Shown here one piece after another: positions 14,444-19,923 of a stretch of DNA of 19,923 nt (position 1 is its first letter; each line of letters starts with the position of its first letter). The DNA lies in NCBI GenBank assembly GCA_016208645.1, contig JACQXP010000058.1, forward strand, positions 1-19,923, written 5' to 3'. This DNA is from Candidatus Methylomirabilota bacterium. Its GTDB lineage: Bacteria; Methylomirabilota; Methylomirabilia; Methylomirabilales; 2-02-FULL-66-22. The notes under the pieces were generated by a model that was not told where the DNA came from, did not search any database, and saw only the letters and a list, made by a program, of their open reading frames with translations. The translations under genes and the position numbers were made by a program.

Positions 14444-15082
14444 TCACTGCGGCTGCAATTTCACCAGCGGGTCCGCGCTGATCCCATTCAGGATCAGGGT
14501 GGTCAGGCTCTCGATGACCGTCTCCAGCGTGTAGCCTTGCAGGTTCCACCGTTTCAGGTCCCACACCGCGCACAGGAACAGGATGCACACCGCCAAGAGG
14601 TGCGGCTCCTTCACCGCGAACTGGCCAGCGCGGATCCCCCGGTCCAGGATCTCCCGGAAGAAGCCGACGTAGGTCCGGTCCACTTCGAACAGGCCCTGCA
14701 GCCCCTGGCGACCGAGCGCATGGGACTCCTGGTACAGGAGGAGCACCACGTCCTGGCACTCGTCGTAGATCTTGAGCGTCTCCTCCAGCGCCGCCTTGAG
14801 CTGAAGGCGCGGATCCTGGATACCCCGGGTTGCCTCCAGCATCCGGGCCTCGAAGCTCTCCAGGATCCGGCGGTACACGAGGTGGAGGATGTCCTCCTTG
14901 GTCTTGATGTAGCTGTAGAGCGTGCCGATCCCCAGGCCGCAGGCCTCGGCGATCTCGCGCACCGTCGTCCTGTGGAAGCCCTTGCGGGAGAAGAGTTTCA
15001 GGGCGGCGTCACAAATCTGCAGATGACGCCTGCTAATAAGGTCTTGATCTTTGACGATCGTTTCGATATCTTTTTGTGGCAT
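14444..15082 (-). CDS. TetR-family transcriptional regulator, 212 aa
   Basis: This is a DNA-binding repressor that probably senses an acyl-CoA or fatty acid and controls the downstream acyl-CoA genes. The N-terminal helix-turn-helix is typical: ICDAALKLFSRKGFHRTTVREIAEACGLGIGTLYSYIKTKEDIL (about 23-66). The C-terminal ligand domain is helical and not diagnostic. The ATG at 15080-15082 (MPQKDIETIV) is preferred over a TTG at 15139, because the likely promoter (-10 at 15153-15158) would put the transcription start almost on the TTG. A GTG at 15094 is another option. It is the first gene of the minus-strand run, 93 bp ahead of thiolase. A palindrome overlapping its own start region suggests autoregulation. 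Confidence 0.93.
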   Translation of the reverse strand: MPQKDIETIVKDQDLISRRHLQICDAALKLFSRKGFHRTTVREIAEACGLGIGTLYSYIKTKEDILHLVYRRILESFEARMLEATRGIQDPRLQLKAALEETLKIYDECQDVVLLLYQESHALGRQGLQGLFEVDRTYVGFFREILDRGIRAGQFAVKEPHLLAVCILFLCAVWDLKRWNLQGYTLETVIESLTTLILNGISADPLVKLQPQ

Positions 15083-15125
15083 GTCTGTGGCCACGGTTCT
15101 CTGATCTCTGGGAATGAGGGAGGCC

Positions 15126-15141
15126 GATCGAGCGCTCAATC
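15126..15141. promoter_or_regulatory. Candidate TetR operator palindrome
   Basis: GATCGAGCGCTCAATC is a 16-bp palindrome with 7 of 8 half-site positions matching. It lies 11 bp downstream of the proposed -10, at the expected transcription start of the TetR-led run. TetR-family repressors often bind such a site to block their own promoter. No second copy was noticed in the window. Confidence 0.55.
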
Positions 15142-15152
15142 AGGTGGGAAAA

Positions 15153-15181
15153 ATCCTATAGAAACCGGATAGTTGTGTCAA
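15153..15181 (-). promoter_or_regulatory. Sigma-70-like promoter of the TetR-led catabolic run
   Basis: On the minus strand, a perfect -35 TTGACA (15176-15181) and a -10 TAGGAT (15153-15158, 4 of 6 to TATAAT) are separated by exactly 17 bp. The start would fall near 15146, giving a leader of about 60 nt to the ATG at 15082. It is in the divergent gap 15083-15315. I see no comparably good promoter for the plus-strand genes there. Confidence 0.65.
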
Positions 15182-15315
15182 GCCATTTCCCCGATTTCCG
15201 CCACAATGTTTGCTCCTCTGCCGCTGCCGGTGAGTTTTTCCCCTCAGCGTGAAATCCGCGGAACCCACGGGCTGACCTGGGCCGGCCTGTGCGCGAAAGG
15301 AGGGTGGGCCTCGCG

Positions 15316-16260
15316 ATGATCGAGGTAGAGAATCTCACAAGGTTTTACGGCCCCACGGCTGCGATCCAGGACGTGTCCTTCCGGGTGGACCAGGGCCAGA
15401 TTGTGGGCTTCCTGGGTCCCAACGGCGCCGGGAAGACCACGACCCTCCGGATCCTCTCAGGGTACCTGCCCGCCACCAGCGGCACCGCGCGGGTCGCCGG
15501 CTTCGATGTCTTCAAGGAGTCGCTGGCGGTTCGACGGCGCCTGGGGTACCTGCCGGAGAATGTGCCCCTCTACCCGGAGATGCGGGTCCGCACCTACCTG
15601 GATTTCGTCGCCGAGGTGAAGGGCGTGCCCCGCCCGGAACGGCAGCGGCGCGTCGCCGCCGCCATGGAGCGGTGCCGCGTGGACGACGTGGCCAACCACC
15701 TGATCGGGAGCCTCTCGCGCGGCTACCGACAGCGCGTCGGCATCGCCCAGGCGATCCTCCACGATCCGGAGGTCATTCTCCTGGATGAACCCACCGTGGG
15801 CCTCGATCCCAAGCAGATCATCGAGATCCGCCAGCTCATCACGGAGCTGGCCGGCCAGCGCACGGTGATCCTGTCCACCCACATCCTGCCCGAGGTGGAG
15901 ATGGTCTGTCAGCGGGTCATCATCATCAACCAGGGGAAGATCGTGGCCATGGATACCCCGGAGAACCTCAAGGCCAAGATCCGCACCTCCGCCAGGGTCC
16001 TGCTGCAGGTGGACGGGCCGGCTGTCGCGGTCCGGGAGTACCTGGAGCGGGTGCCGGGCGTCCACCGGGTGGAGGAGCGGTCCGAGCGGGCCGATGGGCG
16101 CATCCGCTACCTGGTGGAATGCGCGCCGGATCGCGACCTGCGGCGGGATCTGGCGGCGGCGGTGGTCCGGCAGGGCTGGGGGCTGTCCGAGCTGCGCCCG
16201 GCCGACGTCATGCTGGAAGAAGTATTCATCCGGCTGGTGACCGACGAATCGGCCCACTAA
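15316..16260 (+). CDS. ABC transporter ATP-binding protein (ABC-2/GldA-NatA type), 314 aa
   Basis: This ATPase powers the membrane protein encoded next. Walker A is GPNGAGKT (34-41), the signature is LSRGYRQR (133-140, in place of LSGGQ, as usual in this subfamily), Walker B is VILLDEPT (153-160), and the switch His is H189 in STHIL. The 90-residue C-terminal extension (about 225-314) is typical of ABC-2 exporters of this class. The ATG at 15316 (MIEVENLTRFYG) is the family start; AGGAGG lies 11 nt before it. Alternative GTG starts at 15289 and 15304 would add residues without family support. The permease starts 26 bp downstream. The transported substrate cannot be told. Confidence 0.95.
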   Translation: MIEVENLTRFYGPTAAIQDVSFRVDQGQIVGFLGPNGAGKTTTLRILSGYLPATSGTARVAGFDVFKESLAVRRRLGYLPENVPLYPEMRVRTYLDFVAEVKGVPRPERQRRVAAAMERCRVDDVANHLIGSLSRGYRQRVGIAQAILHDPEVILLDEPTVGLDPKQIIEIRQLITELAGQRTVILSTHILPEVEMVCQRVIIINQGKIVAMDTPENLKAKIRTSARVLLQVDGPAVAVREYLERVPGVHRVEERSERADGRIRYLVECAPDRDLRRDLAAAVVRQGWGLSELRPADVMLEEVFIRLVTDESAH

Positions 16261-16286
16261 CAGCCGGCCGGGTAGGAGGGCGAGCC

Positions 16287-17054
16287 GTGAACGTCCTGGC
16301 CATCTTCAAGCGCGAGGTGCGCACCTACTTCACCTCGCCCATCGCCTATGCGTTGCTGACCATCTTCGCGGTCATTTGCGGGTTCATGTTCACCAGCATC
16401 CTGACCCAGTTCCAGCGGGCCAGCTTCCAGTCGGCCATGAACCCGGCAATGGCCCAGGGCATGAACGCCACGGAGTGGGTGGTCCGCCCCCTGCTTCGCA
16501 ACGTGGCGGTGATTCTGCTGTTCCTGATGCCCATCGTCACCATGCGGCTCTTCGCCGAGGAGCGGAAGATGGGCACCCTGGAGCTCCTATTCACCTTTCC
16601 CATCCGTGACGTGGAACTCCTGGCGGGGAAGTTTCTGGCGGCCCTGGCCATCTTCCTGGTGATGCTGGCCCTGCCCCTGGTCAACATCCTGATGCTGGCC
16701 GGTCTGGGACCACTGGAGTGGCCGGCCATCGGCGTGGCGTTCGCGGGCCTGATGCTCCTGGGGATGACCTTCCTGGCCATTGGCCTCTTCTGCTCCGCCT
16801 TGACCGAGAACCAGATCGTGGCCGCCGTCCTCACCTTCGGCGCCGCGCTCTTCTTCTGGATCATTGACTGGTCGGCGGACAGCGCGGGCGGCACCCTGGG
16901 GCAGGTCCTGAGCCACCTGTCCATCATCCGCCACTTCGACAGCTTTCAGCGAGGGGTAATCGAATCCAAGGACCTGATCTTCTACCTGAACTTCACCATC
17001 TTCGGCCTGTTCCTGACGATGCGCGCGGTCGAGTCGCACCGGTGGAAAGGCTAG
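16287..17054 (+). CDS. ABC-2 type permease (GldF-like), 255 aa
   Basis: This is the integral membrane half of the exporter, with about six hydrophobic helices (about 18-38, 70-88, 114-136, 146-170, 176-194, 230-247). The opening NVLAIFKREVRTYFTSPIAY and the coupling segment RLFAEERKMGTLELLFTFPI (87-106) are characteristic of GldF/NosY-like ABC-2 permeases. The start is GTG at 16287-16289, chosen because AGGAGGG (16274-16280) lies 6 nt upstream and the frame begins at the family start. The open frame further upstream overlaps the ATPase gene. Together with the following GldG-like gene it forms the common A-F-G arrangement. Confidence 0.94.
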   Translation: MNVLAIFKREVRTYFTSPIAYALLTIFAVICGFMFTSILTQFQRASFQSAMNPAMAQGMNATEWVVRPLLRNVAVILLFLMPIVTMRLFAEERKMGTLELLFTFPIRDVELLAGKFLAALAIFLVMLALPLVNILMLAGLGPLEWPAIGVAFAGLMLLGMTFLAIGLFCSALTENQIVAAVLTFGAALFFWIIDWSADSAGGTLGQVLSHLSIIRHFDSFQRGVIESKDLIFYLNFTIFGLFLTMRAVESHRWKG

Positions 17055-17064
17055 CCCCCTCAGG

Positions 17065-17192
17065 CAATGTAAAATCTCAAACGGACAATGACAAACCGAC
17101 AACCGCCGGGCGAAGAGCGCAGCGACAGCTGTATATGCTTGTATCGCTGCCCGTTGTCCGTTGTCGGTTGTCGGTTTTAAATTTTCCATTCG
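17065..17192. repeat. GACAACC/TTTTCAATTTTCCATT inverted repeat, copy 2
   Basis: The left arm 17065-17104 contains CAATGTAAAATC, GGACAATGACA and CCGACAACC. The right arm 17153-17192 contains GTTGTCCGTTGTCGGTTGTC, GGTTTTAAATTTTCCATTCG. An extra inner stem GCAGCGA (17119-17125)/TCGCTGC (17144-17150) caps the structure. It fills the 151-bp gap between the permease and GldG-like genes. The right arm ends a few bases before the GGGAG ribosome site of the next gene. Confidence 0.9.
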
Positions 17193-17205
17193 TTGGGAGT
17201 CGAAT

Positions 17206-18960
17206 ATGAGACGCGCTGTCACCCTTGCCTGGATCCCCGGCCTGGCGCTCTTGGCGGCGGGCGGCCTGGCGTACCTCTTCCGTCCCGACTGGGTGACCTG
17301 GGCGGGCTTGCTGGCGCTGGTCGGCGCCGGCCTGCTGGCGGCGTGGGCCTATGCCGGGTTCGATACGATCCTGGCCGTCCTGGGGCGCCGCGCCACCCGG
17401 TACGGCCTGAACGTGACGCTCTCTGTCCTGCTCCTGCTGGCCCTGCTGGTCCTGGTGGAGCTCATCTCCACCAGCAGCAACAAGCGGCTGGACCTGAGCG
17501 AGGGCAAACGCTACACGCTCTCCGATCAGACGATCAAAATCCTCAAGAACCTGAAGGCGGATGTGAAGGCCGTGGCGTTCTACCGCCCGCCCTCCCCCAA
17601 CGCCTTCGAGGACCGGCGGGGCGCGGAGGAACTGTTGCGCCGCTACGCGGATCTCTCCACCAATTTCCGGTACGAGTTTGTGGATCCCGACCGTGATCCC
17701 GGCCGCGCCCAGCGCTACAAGGTGAGCCAGTACGGTAGCGTGGTCCTGGAGGCCAAGACGGGCGGCGGGTCCGATGTCAAGGCAGCCGCCCCCAAGGAAC
17801 AGACCGCACCGACGGCGGCTCGTGACGCCGCTCCTTCGCGGACGTCCCCTGCGCCCTCCAAGACGTCCCCCACCCCGGCGCCGGAGAAGCCGGTTGTGAG
17901 TGGGGCCACGCTTCAGGAAGAGCAGATCACGGATCTGGACGAGGAGAAGCTGACCAACGCCATCATCAAGGTGACTCGTGGCGGGAAGCGGGTCATGTAC
18001 TTCGTGGTGGGCCACGGCGAGCGGGCCATCACCGACAGCGGCAAGGATGGGTACAACGCCATCCGGACGCTGGTGGAGAAGGCGAACTACGAGACCCGCG
18101 AACTCCTCCTGCTGCGGGAGACCAGCGTCCCGGCCGACGCCTCGGTCGTGGTGATCGCCGGGCCGCGCAAGGATTTCGCCGGGCAGGAACTCGCGACGCT
18201 CAAGGACTACGTCCGGCGCGGCGGGAAACTGCTCGCCCTCCTGGACCCGGATCAGGCCGCCAGCCTCAAACCGTTCCTCCTCCAGTACGGGATCAAGCTC
18301 GGGGACGACGCAGTGATTGACGTGGACCCCACCAGTACCCTCTTCGGAGGCTCCGAACTGGCCCCGGTCGTCTCCCGCTACTCCACGTTCCATCCGATCA
18401 CCCGGGACTTCAAGAACGTGGCCACGATCTTTCCCCTCACCCGTTCCGTGGACACGACCGAGAAGACCCCCGAGGGGGTCAGCCTGGAGAAGCTGGCCCA
18501 GACCAGCCCTCAGAGCTTCCGGGGAAAGCTGAACCAGGGCCAGGTGCGGGTGGATCCCCGGACGGAAAAGAAGGAGTCGGTGCCGATCGCCGTGATCGCC
18601 ACGGTGGAGACCACGGCCCCGGACAGGGCCAAAGGGGAGGGAAAGGGCGGCAACGAGAAGAAGGACGGCGAACCCCCCACGCCGGTCAAGGCCCGGATCG
18701 TCGCCTTCGGCAGCTCCAGCTTCGCCGCCAACAATTATGTCGGCGCGTTCGGCAACCGGGACCTCTTCATGAACACGGTGAGCTGGCTGGCGGAGGAGGA
18801 GAGCTTGATCTCCATCCGGCCCCGCGAGGCGAAGTCTACCCCCATCTTCCTCACGGCCGGGCAGGCCACGGTCTTTCGCTGGGTACCGGTGGGCCTGATC
18901 CCCCTGGCCATCGCCGTCGTGGGGAGCACGGTGTGGATCCGGCGGAGACGCTCCCGATGA
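17206..18960 (+). CDS. GldG-like ABC-type auxiliary membrane protein, 584 aa
   Basis: This matches the GldG / ABC_transp_aux family found with GldA-GldF exporters. It has an N-terminal membrane part with about three helices (5-25, 31-50, 68-88), then KRLDLSEGKRYTLSDQTIKILKNL (93-116), the conserved entry to the large extracytoplasmic domain. A Pro/Ala/Thr/Ser/Lys-rich insert at about 188-230 looks like a flexible linker. One C-terminal helix (about 560-577) is followed by RRRRSR, a likely cytoplasmic anchor. The start ATG at 17206 has GGGAG 6 nt upstream. The 15 extra upstream codons lie in the repeat and are rejected. Its role in transport is not established. In Bacteroidetes GldG is needed for gliding, but gliding is not implied here. 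Confidence 0.92.
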   Translation: MRRAVTLAWIPGLALLAAGGLAYLFRPDWVTWAGLLALVGAGLLAAWAYAGFDTILAVLGRRATRYGLNVTLSVLLLLALLVLVELISTSSNKRLDLSEGKRYTLSDQTIKILKNLKADVKAVAFYRPPSPNAFEDRRGAEELLRRYADLSTNFRYEFVDPDRDPGRAQRYKVSQYGSVVLEAKTGGGSDVKAAAPKEQTAPTAARDAAPSRTSPAPSKTSPTPAPEKPVVSGATLQEEQITDLDEEKLTNAIIKVTRGGKRVMYFVVGHGERAITDSGKDGYNAIRTLVEKANYETRELLLLRETSVPADASVVVIAGPRKDFAGQELATLKDYVRRGGKLLALLDPDQAASLKPFLLQYGIKLGDDAVIDVDPTSTLFGGSELAPVVSRYSTFHPITRDFKNVATIFPLTRSVDTTEKTPEGVSLEKLAQTSPQSFRGKLNQGQVRVDPRTEKKESVPIAVIATVETTAPDRAKGEGKGGNEKKDGEPPTPVKARIVAFGSSSFAANNYVGAFGNRDLFMNTVSWLAEEESLISIRPREAKSTPIFLTAGQATVFRWVPVGLIPLAIAVVGSTVWIRRRRSR

Positions 18961-18967
18961 ATCTGGG

Positions 18968-19080
18968 CAATTTCAAACGGACAACGGACAATGTAAAACC
19001 GGGGGCCAGATCGGACAGTTCCCGGTGTGGGTTGCAGCTCATTTTCAATTGTCGGTTGTCGGTTTTCAATTTTCCATTGG
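18968..19080. repeat. GACAACC/TTTTCAATTTTCCATT inverted repeat, copy 3
   Basis: The left arm 18968-19000 carries CAATTTCAAACGGACAACGG and AATGTAAAACC. The right arm 19041-19080 carries ATTTTCAATTGTCGGTTGTC followed by GGTTTTCAATTTTCCATTGG. The middle (19001-19040) is unlike that of the other copies. It occupies the gap between the GldG-like and DUF4340 genes and ends 13 bp before the DUF4340 ATG. Confidence 0.9.
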
Positions 19081-19093
19081 CACGGAACCCTCG

Positions 19094-19923
19094 ATGAACG
19101 TCCGCACCACCATCGTTCTCGCGGTACTGGTCGCCCTCCTGGGCGGGTACTATGTCTGGTCCGAGCGCCAGCCCAAACCCGAGACGGGAAATCCCAAGGT
19201 CTTCGCCTTCGATGACAAGGCCGTGCAGGAAGTGACCATCGCCCGCGACGGAAAGACCATCGGCCTCAGACGCGACGGGGAGACCTGGCGGCTGACCCGG
19301 CCCGTAGAGGCCAGGGCTGACCAGGGTCCAGCGGCGGCCCTCGTGGCCAGCCTGACCCTGGCCCGGATCGAACGGACTGTGGAGGAGAAGCCGGCCAGCC
19401 TGGCGGACTTCGGCCTCGAACCTCCCGCCGTGACGATTTCGTTGAAGGTGAAGGACACGGCGGAACCGATCAGCCTTCTCCTCGGGAAAACGAGCCCGAC
19501 CGGATCCTGGGTGTATGCGAAGCGGGGAGATTCCCCCGCGGTCCTCATGGTTCCCGCGAACTTGAAGGGGGATTTGGAGAAAACCCCGACGGACCTCCGC
19601 GACAAGACCATCGTCTCCCTCGACTCCACCAAGGCCACCAGGCTCGAACTCAAGAGCAAGGATTCGTTCATCGTCGCGGCCAAGTCGGGGACGGAGTGGT
19701 GGCTGGAGTCCGCCTCAGGCGGAATCAAGGTCAAGGCGGACGGCTACGCCATTGACCGCCTGGTGGGTGCAGTGAGCGACCTGAAGGCAAAGGAGTTCGT
19801 GGCGGAGGCGACCGCGGACTTTGCCAGGTACGGCCTGACGCGACCCGACTACCGCGTGACGGTGTCCGAAAAAGACGCCCCGACATCCAAAACGGTCCTG
19901 ATCGCGAGAAAAACGGAAAAGCC
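19094..19923 (+). CDS. DUF4340 domain protein, partial (276 aa visible, no stop in window)
   Basis: The frame is open from ATG 19094 to the window end. An N-terminal hydrophobic segment (TTIVLAVLVALLGGYYVW, 5-22) acts as a membrane anchor or signal. Repeated beta-rich modules follow: AVQEVTIARDGKTIGLRRDGETWRLTRPV at about 43-71, then a second set with LELKSKDSFIVAAKSGTEWWL at about 181-201. The phrases DFGLEPPAVTI and RYGLTRPDYRVTV, recurring after each module, are typical of DUF4340. This family commonly follows gldF/gldG-like genes, which fits. The function is unknown; an extracytoplasmic partner of the exporter is a reasonable guess. No strong ribosome site is visible, only the repeat copy just upstream. 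Confidence 0.9.
   Translation, partial: MNVRTTIVLAVLVALLGGYYVWSERQPKPETGNPKVFAFDDKAVQEVTIARDGKTIGLRRDGETWRLTRPVEARADQGPAAALVASLTLARIERTVEEKPASLADFGLEPPAVTISLKVKDTAEPISLLLGKTSPTGSWVYAKRGDSPAVLMVPANLKGDLEKTPTDLRDKTIVSLDSTKATRLELKSKDSFIVAAKSGTEWWLESASGGIKVKADGYAIDRLVGAVSDLKAKEFVAEATADFARYGLTRPDYRVTVSEKDAPTSKTVLIARKTEK

Noticed and set aside
15083..15315. Promoter for the plus-strand ABC genes
   Set aside because: No convincing -35/-10 pair in the plus orientation could be seen. A promoter must exist, but I cannot place it.

Overview
The window is GC-rich bacterial DNA with long, tightly packed genes. No rRNA, tRNA, phage or transposase gene is visible, so the host can only be guessed. The gene content (a quinone-linked ETF dehydrogenase, B12-dependent acyl-CoA mutase, many intergenic hairpin repeats) would suit a deep-branching soil, sediment or aquifer bacterium such as Methylomirabilota/Rokubacteria or a relative. 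That assignment is a low-confidence inference.

Positions 247-15082 hold a 13-gene run, all on the minus strand, for acyl-CoA catabolism. In transcription order it encodes a TetR-family regulator, acetyl-CoA acetyltransferase, 3-hydroxybutyryl-CoA dehydrogenase (broken by an 8-bp duplication), enoyl-CoA hydratase, an acyl-CoA dehydrogenase, EtfB, EtfA, a membrane Fe-S ETF:quinone oxidoreductase, a second acyl-CoA dehydrogenase, the large and small subunits of a B12 acyl-CoA mutase, a thiolase-fold protein, and its DUF35 zinc-ribbon partner. Together they can take a C4-type acyl-CoA to acetyl-CoA and pass the electrons through ETF into the quinone pool. The mutase active site looks more like isobutyryl-CoA mutase than methylmalonyl-CoA mutase, which suggests entry of a branched or otherwise rearranged acyl-CoA. 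A good sigma-70-like promoter and an overlapping 16-bp palindrome lie just ahead of the TetR gene and probably control at least the start of the run.

Positions 15316-19923 run the other way (plus strand): an ABC-2 type ATPase, its permease, a GldG-like auxiliary membrane protein, and a DUF4340 protein cut off by the window end. This is a GldA/GldF/GldG-type export or envelope module with no obvious link to the catabolic run.

The most striking non-coding feature is the gap content. All co-directional gaps of 34 bp or less lack repeats, while nearly every co-directional gap of 88 bp or more carries an inverted repeat or unusual low-complexity block. At least five sequence-unrelated families are present. 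One of them (CCCTCTCC...GGAGAGGG) has become the coded C-terminus of an acyl-CoA dehydrogenase. The divergent promoter gap (15083-15315) has none of these elements.
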